Shown here one piece after another: positions 47,345-56,371 of a stretch of 64,000 nucleotides of DNA. Made by a program: the position numbers and the translations under genes. Position 1 is the first letter of the stretch; each line of letters starts with the position of its first letter. The notes beneath the pieces are model-generated. The model saw only the letters and a list, made by a program, of their open reading frames with translations. It was not told where the DNA came from and searched no databases. This DNA is from Chlamydia ibidis 10-1398/6. Lineage in GTDB: Bacteria > Chlamydiota > Chlamydiia > Chlamydiales > Chlamydiaceae. The stretch lies in assembly GCF_000454725.1 (NCBI RefSeq), contig NZ_APJW01000001.1, positions 1-64,000 of the forward strand. Reading direction: 5' to 3'.

Positions 47345-48039
47345 AAGTTAGTTTGACGATATTTAACTTCTATAGAATTGAGTAAAAGGTACGCTGTTTG
47401 TTCTATTTCCAAAATCAAAAGTGAGGAATGAGCTCTAAGATAATTAAATCCAATCAGCGAAGGAATTGCTACAAACAATCCAACAATCGTGGTTCCTAAA
47501 GCAGTTGCCAATCCCTCCATCATGGTTGCCCCTCCAGCATGGCCCATACTAATGTGAGAAAATGACACCAGTATACCCCACACAGTACCTAACAACCCTA
47601 AAAAGGGGGCTAAGCTAATTGTTGTTGCCGGGATAAAATTATTTTTTTGCATAATAGCGCGATATTTTGGCATAACCGCGCCTAAAAGAGTTTCTAGAGA
47701 CTGTATGTCTTCATTAGACAAGACGGGGCCGTGATCAGGAGATCTCTGACGATTTTTATCCAAAAGCTCTAGAGATCCGCGTTTGATTGTAAAATATAAA
47801 TCAGTGAAAGGACTTAGTTCGGGATGAATATCTAGAGAAAGAGGGGCATGACGATTCTTGATTAAGAAATCTTTAAGAGACCGACCAGAAGCAAGAAATT
47901 TTTTTTGAACGGCTAATTTTTGATGGAGCACAGTCCAAGTACATAAAGAGATAATCAATAAACTAAAAAATATCCCTTTACCAAATAAATCTGCTTCCCA
48001 GTAAGCGTGAATAATAGGGTTGTTCATGAATTCTAACAT
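47341..48039 (-). CDS. exbB: ExbB/TolQ-type proton channel protein
   Basis: A 232-residue three-span protein of the MotA/TolQ/ExbB family: a first span near 19-37, then TTISLAPFLGLLGTVWGILV (about 137-160) and GLATALGTTIVGLFVAIPSL (about 175-200), the conserved pair lining the proton path. It heads the exbB-exbD-tolA-tolB-pal cluster and is divergent from dsbD. MLEF at 48039 is used; an internal ATG at 48027 is also possible. Confidence 0.92.
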   Translation of the reverse strand: MLEFMNNPIIHAYWEADLFGKGIFFSLLIISLCTWTVLHQKLAVQKKFLASGRSLKDFLIKNRHAPLSLDIHPELSPFTDLYFTIKRGSLELLDKNRQRSPDHGPVLSNEDIQSLETLLGAVMPKYRAIMQKNNFIPATTISLAPFLGLLGTVWGILVSFSHISMGHAGGATMMEGLATALGTTIVGLFVAIPSLIGFNYLRAHSSLLILEIEQTAYLLLNSIEVKYRQTNL

Positions 48040-48167
48040 GGATAATTAAAGGTTCTTTACCTATTTGGAAAGTAAGGACGATCCTAGCAAATTTCTGCTA
48101 TAGAGCCAAGCAGCTTTTGTTAAAGAAATTTACCAATCTATTTAAAAAAATAAAATTAAGCATCGTG

Positions 48168-48173
48168 TATAAT
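48168..48173 (+). promoter_or_regulatory. Candidate -10 element for dsbD
   Basis: A consensus TATAAT lies 34 nt before the dsbD start in the divergent exbB/dsbD gap. The -35 region 17 nt upstream is only A-rich, so this is a tentative call. Confidence 0.35.
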
Positions 48174-48206
48174 TAAATACTTATTTTTGAAAAGTGTGGG
48201 ATTGTT

Positions 48207-50324
48207 TTGAGCAAAATTAAAAACTTTTTCCAAAAATTACTAACAATAGGCTTCTGCTCAACTGCTATGCTTTTGTGCAGTTTGCAGGAAGGACATGCTC
48301 GCGAAATGGGCGCATCTTCTTCTCATGCTTCCCTAATTTCTGAAGTATCTCGTATCGCACAGGGGAATACTTTCCGAATAGCTGTGAAAATTTCTGTCGA
48401 CAAAGGAAGTCACATCTACTGGAAAAATCCAGGAGAGATTGGTAGCCCTTTGAGAATCCAATGGATATTACCTGAAGGATTTTCGGTAGAAAAAGAACAT
48501 TGGCCCACTCCCAAAGTTTTCGAAGAAGAAAATATAACTTTCTTTGGTTATGACGACTCTGCTTTTATCATCGCTGATCTCCGTGCTCCGGAAGCTATAC
48601 ATTCTAATGAAGTTACGATTGGCGCACACGTAGAGTGGTTAGCTTGTGGAGAACATTGTATCCCTGGTGATGAACATTTAGAGATTTCTCTTCCTTGCGG
48701 CAATAGCAGTATCTCATCATCCGAACGCTCTCAAGAATTTGCACAGGCCTTACATTTGACGCCGCATCCCTTAGAGGATAACCAATTAATCGCATTTACT
48801 CATGGAGAAGAAGGAGAAATCATCCTAAGCTTAGCTCATCATAATGAAAATGCTGAAAAAGCTTGGTTCATTTCTGAAACCGCAAACCAAATCGTTGCGT
48901 ATGCAGAGAGCTCTACAAAAGAAGCGCAAGGCACTGCATGGAACTTAAAAATTAAAAATCTAACAAACATAAAGAAGGATGACCATCTTGAAGGCGTCCT
49001 TTTGCTTACTGACAAAGCTGGCAAGAAGGTCGAATCTTTTGCTATTCGCGGACAACTAACGAGTTCTCCTGACTTAAGTACGTCTTTATCAGGATTTATG
49101 ATGACTCTAGCTATGGCATTCTTAGGTGGACTACTTCTTAACATCATGCCTTGCGTTCTTCCACTTGTCACCTTAAAAGTATATGGATTGATTAAGTCCT
49201 CTGGGGAAAATCGCACCTCAGCGCTTTCTAATGGGTTGTGGTTTACATCTGGTGTAGTAGGATGCTTTTGGATATTAGCCGGGGTAGGCTTTCTCTTAAA
49301 AACCTTAGGACATAATATTGGATGGGGTTTTCAATTACAGGAACCAGCGTTTGTTTCAGTCCTAGTAATTATTTTCTTTTTATTTGCTCTCAGTTCGTTA
49401 GGTCTATTTGAAATTGGAACTACCTTTTCCAACTTAGGCGGGAGAATACAAGCTCATAGGTGTCAGAATAAATACGTGAGTTCTTTTTTTAATGGAGTCT
49501 TGGCGACTTTAGTTACAACACCTTGTACAGGACCATTTTTAGGCTCGGTTTTAGGCTTAGTTATGTCACTGTCGTTTAGCAAGCAAATTACGGTATTTAC
49601 TGCCATAGGACTGGGTATGGCTCTACCCTATCTATTATTTGCTATATTTCCAAAATTACTGGTTATACTTCCCAAACCGGGTAGCTGGATGAACACATTT
49701 AAACAAGTTATGGGTTTTATGCTTTTAGCAACTGTTACTTGGCTTTTATGGGTGTTTGGTTCAGAGACTAGCATGTCAGCATTGGTCTTACTAATCTCTG
49801 GACTGTGGTTAGCAGGCTTCGGGGGATGGGTTCTAGGCAAGTGGGGAACGCCAATATCTTCAAAAAGACTTAGACTAACTGCTTATGCAGTATTTGTTAT
49901 GTGTCTAGGAGGAGCCATCATGTCTGGCATCTTTGGAGCAAATCAATTTAAAAATGATCCACAATACCTAGAAAATTATAATTCTGAGGACTGGCAACCT
50001 TTCTCCTATGAAAAGTTAGATCAACTCAGGAAAGAAGGAAAAGCAGTATTCGTAAACTTTACTGCAAAATGGTGTCTAACATGCCAAATGAACAAACCCA
50101 TCTTACACTCTAAAATTGTTCGAGAGAAGTTTAAATCACGTAATATTGTTATGTTAGAAGCTGATTGGACTAGAAAAGATCCTGGAATTACAGAAGAATT
50201 AGCACGTTTGGGCCGCGCTAGCGTTCCAACCTACGTTTATTATCCTGAGAACCAATCAAAACCTGTAATCCTGCCTGAGAGAATCTCACAAGCTCTTTTA
50301 GAGGAAGTAGTTTTTTCTAAATAA
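48207..50324 (+). CDS. dsbD: Thiol:disulfide interchange protein DsbD
   Basis: A 705-residue protein moving reducing power from cytoplasmic thioredoxin to the periplasm. It has a signal peptide and an N-terminal DsbD-alpha-like domain with VEWLACGEHCIPGD. Eight or so spans include the redox-active Cys-containing motifs LNIMPCVLPLVTLKVYG and TTPCTGPFLGSVLG. A C-terminal thioredoxin domain has TAKWCLTCQMN (C623, C626). The start is TTG with GGGATTG ahead. Chlamydial outer-membrane complexes are disulfide cross-linked, so this reductant may matter in development. A clear terminator follows. Confidence 0.93.
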   Translation: MSKIKNFFQKLLTIGFCSTAMLLCSLQEGHAREMGASSSHASLISEVSRIAQGNTFRIAVKISVDKGSHIYWKNPGEIGSPLRIQWILPEGFSVEKEHWPTPKVFEEENITFFGYDDSAFIIADLRAPEAIHSNEVTIGAHVEWLACGEHCIPGDEHLEISLPCGNSSISSSERSQEFAQALHLTPHPLEDNQLIAFTHGEEGEIILSLAHHNENAEKAWFISETANQIVAYAESSTKEAQGTAWNLKIKNLTNIKKDDHLEGVLLLTDKAGKKVESFAIRGQLTSSPDLSTSLSGFMMTLAMAFLGGLLLNIMPCVLPLVTLKVYGLIKSSGENRTSALSNGLWFTSGVVGCFWILAGVGFLLKTLGHNIGWGFQLQEPAFVSVLVIIFFLFALSSLGLFEIGTTFSNLGGRIQAHRCQNKYVSSFFNGVLATLVTTPCTGPFLGSVLGLVMSLSFSKQITVFTAIGLGMALPYLLFAIFPKLLVILPKPGSWMNTFKQVMGFMLLATVTWLLWVFGSETSMSALVLLISGLWLAGFGGWVLGKWGTPISSKRLRLTAYAVFVMCLGGAIMSGIFGANQFKNDPQYLENYNSEDWQPFSYEKLDQLRKEGKAVFVNFTAKWCLTCQMNKPILHSKIVREKFKSRNIVMLEADWTRKDPGITEELARLGRASVPTYVYYPENQSKPVILPERISQALLEEVVFSK

Positions 50325-50337
50325 ACTACAGCAAAAG

Positions 50338-50375
50338 TACCTTCAAGAAGAAACATTTCTTGGAGGTATTTTTTG
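50338..50375 (+). terminator. Rho-independent terminator after dsbD
   Basis: A 12-bp stem with one wobble (TACCTTCAAGAA / TTCTTGGAGGTA, 50338-50349 and 50357-50368) and a 7-nt loop is followed by TTTTTTGTTTT. Confidence 0.9.
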
Positions 50376-50484
50376 TTTTAACAACACTATATTTATAGTA
50401 GAATCCTCATCAGCTGAGAAGGCGTGCTTATCTATCACTTAGCACTTTTCAGCCTCTTTCCTAATTTTGAAATATTGTATTAAC

Positions 50485-51099
50485 ATGACGTTAGCATCTT
50501 CTTTATTTTCTCCAGAGGATTTTCCGTTTCCCGAACTTATTACAGAGGCGGATTACGCTTGGGATATCTTATCTTTGATTAAGAAAAAACTCTCTTCACA
50601 TATATTTTCAGGGATTCACGGAACTGTAGAATCTGGAGTCTATTTGAAAAACCCAGAGACCATAGAAATTAGTAAAGATGCATATGTTGAATCTGGTGCG
50701 TATATCGTAGGACCTTGTATACTAGGTCCCGGAACACAGGTCCGCCATGGCGCTTATTTACGTGGTGGGGTTATAACAGGAAGCTGTTGCGTTATTGGGC
50801 ATTGCACAGAAGTTAAAAATGCCTACTTCGGCCACTATGCAAAAGCCGCCCATTTTGCTTATATCGGTGATTCAGTGTTAAGCGCTGAAGTGAATCTCGG
50901 AGCTGGGGTACGTTGTGCAAACTTCCGTCTTGACGGGAAAGAAATCTTCGCTATCGCCGAAAATGAGAAAATACCAACCAACTTAAGAAAAGTTGGAGCC
51001 TTTCTGGGTAAGAAAGTTTCTGTGGGTTGTAATGTTGTGATCAACCCAGGCCACTGTATTCCAGCCTATTCGAAAATTCACCCAGGCAAGGTGATCTAG
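50485..51099 (+). CDS. GlmU-like left-handed beta-helix protein
   Basis: A 204-residue protein with hexapeptide repeats of the left-handed parallel beta-helix: VESGVYLKNPETIEIS, AYVESGAYIVGPCILGPGTQ, VRHGAYLRGGVI, VIGHCTEVKNAYFG and VGCNVVINPGHCI. It corresponds to the acyltransferase-like half of GlmU without the nucleotidyltransferase domain. It fits CT629 (recalled), annotated as glmU in some genomes. The ATG at 50485 is preferred over a TTG at 50467. Whether it acetylates glucosamine-1-phosphate is not shown. The gene ends 16 nt before ispA. Confidence 0.85.
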   Translation: MTLASSLFSPEDFPFPELITEADYAWDILSLIKKKLSSHIFSGIHGTVESGVYLKNPETIEISKDAYVESGAYIVGPCILGPGTQVRHGAYLRGGVITGSCCVIGHCTEVKNAYFGHYAKAAHFAYIGDSVLSAEVNLGAGVRCANFRLDGKEIFAIAENEKIPTNLRKVGAFLGKKVSVGCNVVINPGHCIPAYSKIHPGKVI

Positions 51100-51115
51100 T
51101 TTCAGAGATATTTTT

Positions 51116-51997
51116 ATGACTATAGAAGAAGTAATAACATCCTATCGCAAACAAATAGAAGAGGCGTTGCAGGATTCATTAAATGATTTTGGAGCCAAGG
51201 GAGAATCTATAAGAGAACCGGTCGAATATGCTTTAATGAGCGGAGGCAAACGCATTCGACCAATTATGGTCTGTATGGTTGCTCACGCTTTAGGATTAAA
51301 CAGAGACGTTATCGACTCTGCGTTATCTATAGAGTTTATTCATACATCCACCTTAATAGCAGATGACCTGCCTTGCATGGATAACGATGATGAACGTCGT
51401 GGCCGTCCTACGGTACATAAAGCCTTTGACGAAGCATCTGCATTATTGGCATCCTATGCACTAATTCCAGCCGCGTATGCTCGTTTGCGAACGAACGCTA
51501 AAAAATTAAAACAGCGAGGGGTTCACCCAGAAGATGTAGACACCGCATATGACACCATCCTAGATATCACGGATAGAAATTTTGGGGCTCACGGCATTTT
51601 GGGAGGACAGTATGATGATATGTTCTTCCAAAACAAAGGGTCTGATCATGTTCTAGAAATTATTGGAAAGAAGACAGGTTCTTTGTTTGAAATTTCTTGT
51701 TCTGCAGGATGGCTATTCGGAGGTGGGTCGCATACATGTATTCCCCAGATTGTAGAGTTTTCAAAACATTTTGGTAGAATTTTCCAAATAAAAGACGACA
51801 TTCTGGATATAGAACAAGATCGTCAAGATGTAGGATTAAACTACGCCCTACTGTTTGGCCAAGACAAAGCTATGCAGGCCTTAGAAAATTCAACTAATAG
51901 TTGTTTAGCGATACTCGATGCTCTTGAGCAGTACGGATTAAAAGACAACTCTCAGCTAAAAATGCTGATAGAATACATGAATGTAAGGAAGTTTTAG
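51116..51997 (+). CDS. ispA: Polyprenyl (farnesyl/geranyl) diphosphate synthase
   Basis: A 293-residue trans-prenyltransferase that condenses isopentenyl diphosphate. It has the first Asp-rich motif DDLPCMDNDDERRGRP (from D83), MSGGKRIRP, the LGGQYDD stretch, and the second Asp-rich motif FQIKDDILDIEQD (D227/D228). The residues before the first DDxxD and the length fit short-chain products such as farnesyl diphosphate, but chain length cannot be fixed by sight. It is in an operon with the beta-helix gene. Confidence 0.93.
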   Translation: MTIEEVITSYRKQIEEALQDSLNDFGAKGESIREPVEYALMSGGKRIRPIMVCMVAHALGLNRDVIDSALSIEFIHTSTLIADDLPCMDNDDERRGRPTVHKAFDEASALLASYALIPAAYARLRTNAKKLKQRGVHPEDVDTAYDTILDITDRNFGAHGILGGQYDDMFFQNKGSDHVLEIIGKKTGSLFEISCSAGWLFGGGSHTCIPQIVEFSKHFGRIFQIKDDILDIEQDRQDVGLNYALLFGQDKAMQALENSTNSCLAILDALEQYGLKDNSQLKMLIEYMNVRKF

Positions 51998-52001
51998 AAT
52001 A

Positions 52002-52075
52002 TCTGGGTGAGAGGATTTGAACCTCCGCCCCCTTGCACCCCATGCAAGTGCGCTACCAGGCTGCGCTACACCCAG
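52002..52075 (-). tRNA. tRNA-Pro (anticodon GGG)
   Basis: On the minus strand the cloverleaf has acceptor CTGGGTG / CACCCAG, D arm with GCGCAGCCTGGTAGCGC, anticodon stem CTTGC / GCAAG with loop ATGGGGT (anticodon GGG), and T arm GGAGG-TTCAAAT-CCTCT. The discriminator is A and CCA is not encoded. Confidence 0.95.
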
Positions 52076-52084
52076 AAAATGTCA

Positions 52085-52339
52085 TTACAGGCAAGTAATA
52101 CCTTCAAATTGAAATTCGCATTTTTTGAATTCTGCAACACCAATTTGTGCGCATCGTTCAACGATCATTTCCAAAGAATCACCAGAAGATACATCTGCCG
52201 CCTCTATATCTACGGCTATGGAAGCAGTGAATGTTGCTCCTCCTTTCTCTCCTTTAACTTTAAAGTTTACGAACATACCTTGTTTTGTTTTTGAGATGTT
52301 CTTAAACCTAACTAAGTTATTATCAATAAGATTCTTCAT
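52085..52339 (-). CDS. Small hypothetical protein
   Basis: An 84-residue soluble protein that reads as genuine: a basic N-terminus (LVRFKNISKTKQGMFVNFKV), then VKGEKGGATFTASIAVDIEA and an acidic helical segment (SSGDSLEMIVERCAQIGVAE). I do not recognise the family. It lies 9 nt upstream of tRNA-Pro in the same direction, so both may be on one transcript. No membrane or export signal is present. Confidence 0.68.
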   Translation of the reverse strand: MKNLIDNNLVRFKNISKTKQGMFVNFKVKGEKGGATFTASIAVDIEAADVSSGDSLEMIVERCAQIGVAEFKKCEFQFEGITCL

Positions 52340-52690
52340 TAGAGTTCTTTGTTTATGGAATCAATAGTCCCAATTATAAGAGTAAATCCCAAATAACTGG
52401 AGCTACAAAAGTTACCCACTATGCTATATAAATAGAGAAATATAACGCAATGCTTAGATACGAAACGTGCTACTAAGCATGGTTTTTAGAAAGTTTAATA
52501 AAAATCTTTTTACCAAATCTTTGCAGTAGATTGGAGCGTTTAGCGAAAGTAAAAGATAAGCAAGCCCTTACAAATACCAACTATTCCTATTCTTTGAACA
52601 CAACAGGAGACCTTGAGTCTTCATCAATGACATAAACCAAAAATACTGTTAAAGAGAGCCTAAAAACTTGACTTTTCCTCTCTTTATTTT
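52340..52690. other. 351-nt gap before the CT590-like gene, with a terminator-like hairpin
   Basis: No open frame here looks real. A perfect 8-bp hairpin (ATGCTTAG / CTAAGCAT, 52450-52457 and 52473-52480) with an internal ACG-AAA-CGT mini-stem is followed by GGTTTTTAG. On the plus strand it looks like a terminator although no gene precedes it in that direction except ispA, 450 nt away. The rest should hold promoters for both neighbours. Confidence 0.5.
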
Positions 52691-55582
52691 ATGCCAAGAA
52701 TAGATAGTTTGATTTTCGATGAGTTAATCTCCAAACAAGAATTCACTCCGATAGAAAAAATTTTATGTTTTGAAGATGATCAAGAATTTCAAGCATACAA
52801 ATCTACAAAACTCCAATCTCCCTTAGCTGCTAGAAATTTAAAAATCTCTAGACAACTTGCAGCTTATATTCTTACAGATAAGGGAGAGATAGATAACGTC
52901 AGAGTTGTTGAAGCTATAGAAGCTTTATCTCAAAAACTTTATCCCTTAGGCCCACACAGACATAGCGAAGCCAAGCAAAGGGAGCACATCTTAAACGCAC
53001 TCAAAGTAGTAAAAGAGGATACTACAATAAGAGATAGGATAAAGAAAATGTTTCTTCCTTCTCATAAATCTGTTCAGGATTTAATTCGCCATACTCTTGC
53101 TCTTCCTGAATCAGCTACTCTTACAACAGTACATGTGAGGCAAGCAGCTATAGCTGCATTATTTTCCTATCTACGTCAAGATGTAGGATCTTGCTTTGCT
53201 TCATCTCTTGCTATCTTGATTCACGAAGAATATCCCAGCAAATTCATCGCAGACATCGATGATCTACTATCTTCAGGCAAACTAACTAGAGTAATAGGAA
53301 CAAAAGAAATATCTGTTCCTATTAATTTATCGGGATGTATCGGAGAGCTTTTTAAAAGCTTAAGAATAATAGACTTATATCCAGATCCTATTAAAAAACT
53401 ATCCTTATCTCCAGGGCTTCAAAAAGCCTTTATAGAGGCGCAAATAATTGACACCTTGGACAATCCTCAAGTATGCCTGCAACAACTTTTATCTCACGAA
53501 TATCTGTTGCAAAAACTAAGATTTTTAGATGATACCATAACAACTAATGATATCCTAAAAAGTACTCTACTACACTATTACAATATCACAGAAAATACTG
53601 TTAAGGGGTTACTGTTACAAGAAGGCTTCCATAATAAAGAACAAGTTTTCTTTACTACACAGTATTCTAATAAGCTTTCCGATACACAACGAGCTTTTAG
53701 TTATCTTACAGCTTATGAAAACGCTAAAATGGCTTTCATAAACGATACTCAAAATCGTTTACTTAAATCTTGGGAATACACATTAGCAACATTAGCTGAT
53801 GCTACAGATTCACCGACATTCGCTCATATATCTATAGCATTAGGATGGAATTCTAAAGAGCGTGATAGTTTGTTTCTTACAATCACAACATTCATAGACG
53901 AAGAAACAAGCATAGCTAAAGAACTTGTTGATAAATGCGAACAAACATACCAGGAAGCACAAAGCCAACTGCAGTATATTGAAAATCGGATGAGAAATCC
54001 TTTCAATGAACAGGACAGCAAAATCCTATCCATGGATTATATGCGTTTCCGGCAAGAACTAAACCAAGCTTTGCAAGACTGGAATTCAGCTCAGAATAAG
54101 ATTAAAAAATTGCTAGCTCTTCCTGAATACTTATTAAAATTCTATCAAAAACAGCTTCCCATATATTTTAGAAGTTCTTACGACGCATTTATTCAAGAAT
54201 TCTCACATATCATAGGAGATGCACCAGCAGGATTTCGCATTTTATTCACACACGGAAGAAGCCATCCGAATGCATGGACTCCCATTTACTCAATTAATGA
54301 ATTTATTCATGCTTTGTCAGATTTTTTTTCATCAACGGAAACAGATCTATTGGGAAAACAAGGAGTCGTTGGTTTAGAAAAAGAAACTTCTGCTCTCATT
54401 CATCGTATTATTTCTATGCTTCACAAAGAAACATTCCAAGAAGCAGCAATTACTAGAGTATTACAAGCTTATGGTATGCCCGTTCCTAATAATGTTTTAA
54501 GTAATCTCAGTAAAATCATACACACGCCGTGGGTATATGTTTCTGGAGGAACTGTAGATTCTTTGCTTATAGATTATTTTGAAAATACAGATTCAGTAAC
54601 AACTTTAAATAAACATCCAGAAAACCCACATGAATTAGCTGCATTTTTCTCAGATGCTCTTAAAGATTTACCAATAGGAATTAAAAACTACATAGAATCA
54701 GGGTCTCATAAACTAATAGCTTCGTCTCCAACACACGTATTCTCAGTCGTAGCTGGATGTCCTATGTTTAGAGATTCATGGGATAATGATTGGTATAGTT
54801 ATACATGGTTAAGAGATGTTTGGGTGAAGGAACAACAAACCTTTTTAGATTCGACTATATTATCCCAACAAGGCATTTATAACTTCATTGAAAGGTTTTG
54901 TAAAAAATATCATCTCCAAAAAATTAATCATGATTTTCATGATTTTTTTTCTGACCTTTCTCTAAGTATTCCTGAGATGTATGACAAAGCAACACGATTT
55001 CTCAAAGAAATTTTTTCAAAACCTGAAGACGCTTATAGTTTATATTTAAAAAGATTTTCTCAAAATCTAGTCCACGATCTTCCTTATGTATCAGATCAAC
55101 AGCTGCCTGAAATTATTGACAACGTTGCAGCATACCTAGGAATACCTTCACGTCTAACTTATGATAAATTTTCCGACATAATTGAACGGTTTATCCCTAA
55201 AATGTCTCTTTTATCTTCTGCAGATCTCCGACATGTATTCAAAGGAATGCTAATGAGTAGTTACCAAACGGTATATTTTCAAGAAGATATGTTCCTGAGG
55301 TTGGTAACAGCAATGAGGCACCATAAATTATGTTATCCAGCGCCCTTATTATTTGGGGACACAAATTGGGCGTACTATTACTTTGGATTTATTCTCCATC
55401 CAGGAACACGAGAAATCGATCTATGGAGGTTTAACTATGCAGGGTTACATGGAGAACCCCTAGACAATAGAAAAGATTTATTTTCAGTAGATAAAACATG
55501 GACTCTATACAGTAACCCAATAGATTACGGCATGCCACCACCACCAGGATATCGAAGTCATATGCCTAAAGGATTCTTTTAG
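52691..55582 (+). CDS. Large CT590-family protein with papain-like motif
   Basis: A 963-residue soluble protein with no signal peptide, among the largest genes here. Around C168, the stretch LRQDVGSCFASS resembles the active-site Cys motif of papain-fold peptidases. A C-terminal FGDTNWAYYYFG segment (about 885-896) loosely resembles the Asn/Trp end of the fold, and several His candidates lie in between. A central part (about 405-480) is coiled coil. It belongs to the CT590 family (recalled), of unknown function. The peptidase idea is inference. It converges on sdhB with a 4-nt overlap. Confidence 0.85.
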   Translation: MPRIDSLIFDELISKQEFTPIEKILCFEDDQEFQAYKSTKLQSPLAARNLKISRQLAAYILTDKGEIDNVRVVEAIEALSQKLYPLGPHRHSEAKQREHILNALKVVKEDTTIRDRIKKMFLPSHKSVQDLIRHTLALPESATLTTVHVRQAAIAALFSYLRQDVGSCFASSLAILIHEEYPSKFIADIDDLLSSGKLTRVIGTKEISVPINLSGCIGELFKSLRIIDLYPDPIKKLSLSPGLQKAFIEAQIIDTLDNPQVCLQQLLSHEYLLQKLRFLDDTITTNDILKSTLLHYYNITENTVKGLLLQEGFHNKEQVFFTTQYSNKLSDTQRAFSYLTAYENAKMAFINDTQNRLLKSWEYTLATLADATDSPTFAHISIALGWNSKERDSLFLTITTFIDEETSIAKELVDKCEQTYQEAQSQLQYIENRMRNPFNEQDSKILSMDYMRFRQELNQALQDWNSAQNKIKKLLALPEYLLKFYQKQLPIYFRSSYDAFIQEFSHIIGDAPAGFRILFTHGRSHPNAWTPIYSINEFIHALSDFFSSTETDLLGKQGVVGLEKETSALIHRIISMLHKETFQEAAITRVLQAYGMPVPNNVLSNLSKIIHTPWVYVSGGTVDSLLIDYFENTDSVTTLNKHPENPHELAAFFSDALKDLPIGIKNYIESGSHKLIASSPTHVFSVVAGCPMFRDSWDNDWYSYTWLRDVWVKEQQTFLDSTILSQQGIYNFIERFCKKYHLQKINHDFHDFFSDLSLSIPEMYDKATRFLKEIFSKPEDAYSLYLKRFSQNLVHDLPYVSDQQLPEIIDNVAAYLGIPSRLTYDKFSDIIERFIPKMSLLSSADLRHVFKGMLMSSYQTVYFQEDMFLRLVTAMRHHKLCYPAPLLFGDTNWAYYYFGFILHPGTREIDLWRFNYAGLHGEPLDNRKDLFSVDKTWTLYSNPIDYGMPPPPGYRSHMPKGFF

Positions 55583-56358
55583 GATTTTTTCTTTGTTCTA
55601 AAAATAGAAGCGAACAAACTTTTTAATGAAAACTTCGAAATATCTCTTCCAAGAGCGGAAATATTTTCCGTTAAAGGAAGTTTTTTTGGACAAACACGCA
55701 CACAATTATGTGCCTGCCCGCATCCCTCAATTCCATCTTTTCCCATTAAAATTCGCAAACGTTTCTTAGAAGATTTGTCTCCAGGATAGGTATTGAAAAG
55801 GCGCACTTGAGCTAATGCTGCTGGGCCTATGAATTCATTTTTTTCGCTAATCTGAGGACAAGCTTCAGTGCAACATCCACACGTCATACACATCGACAAA
55901 GCATACATTAACTCTTGATCTTCTTGAGACACTTTAGGACCAAAAGTTTCTCCATTAGTCTCACTCTCCACCCAACCTTGCACTTTTTGCAAATTGTCAA
56001 ACATCACAGACCTATCTACCATAAGGTCTCTGATAAGAGGGAATTTAGTCAAAGGAGCTAGAGTAATTTCTCGAGAACCTGTGGATTCGATATACTCTTT
56101 AATTAGAGCCGTACATGCTTGACGTGGAACACCGTTTACAAGAAGAGCACAAGAACCACATACTTCTTCCAAACACCCCTGTTCCCAAACGACAGGATTC
56201 ACAGTCTCTCCAAAACAATTTACGGGGCGCTTTTCTATTTCCATCAAAGCGCTAATTACATTTTCACCTGGATGAAGTTCCAATTCAAAGCTTTCCCAAT
56301 ATTGATTTCCTGGGACACCACGATAAATTTTAAGTATGAAAGTTTCGGGAATATCCAT
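55579..56358 (-). CDS. sdhB: Succinate dehydrogenase iron-sulfur subunit
   Basis: A 259-residue subunit relaying electrons from SdhA to quinone. The N-terminal 2Fe-2S ferredoxin fold has EQGCLEEVCGSCALLVNG followed by a Cys in QACTAL. The C-terminal domain has CMTCGCCTEACP and CGQAHNCVRVCPK for the 4Fe-4S and 3Fe-4S clusters. It is the last gene of sdhCAB, 13 nt after sdhA. Its stop overlaps the convergent CT590-like gene by 4 nt. Confidence 0.95.
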   Translation of the reverse strand: MDIPETFILKIYRGVPGNQYWESFELELHPGENVISALMEIEKRPVNCFGETVNPVVWEQGCLEEVCGSCALLVNGVPRQACTALIKEYIESTGSREITLAPLTKFPLIRDLMVDRSVMFDNLQKVQGWVESETNGETFGPKVSQEDQELMYALSMCMTCGCCTEACPQISEKNEFIGPAALAQVRLFNTYPGDKSSKKRLRILMGKDGIEGCGQAHNCVRVCPKKLPLTENISALGRDISKFSLKSLFASIFRTKKKS

Positions 56359-56371
56359 AATTTTGGTACCT

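Noticed and set aside
52007-52294. Plus-strand frame covering tRNA-Pro and the small hypothetical gene
   Set aside because: It is Cys/Phe-rich, runs antisense to a tRNA and to a better coding frame, and has no homology I recognise.
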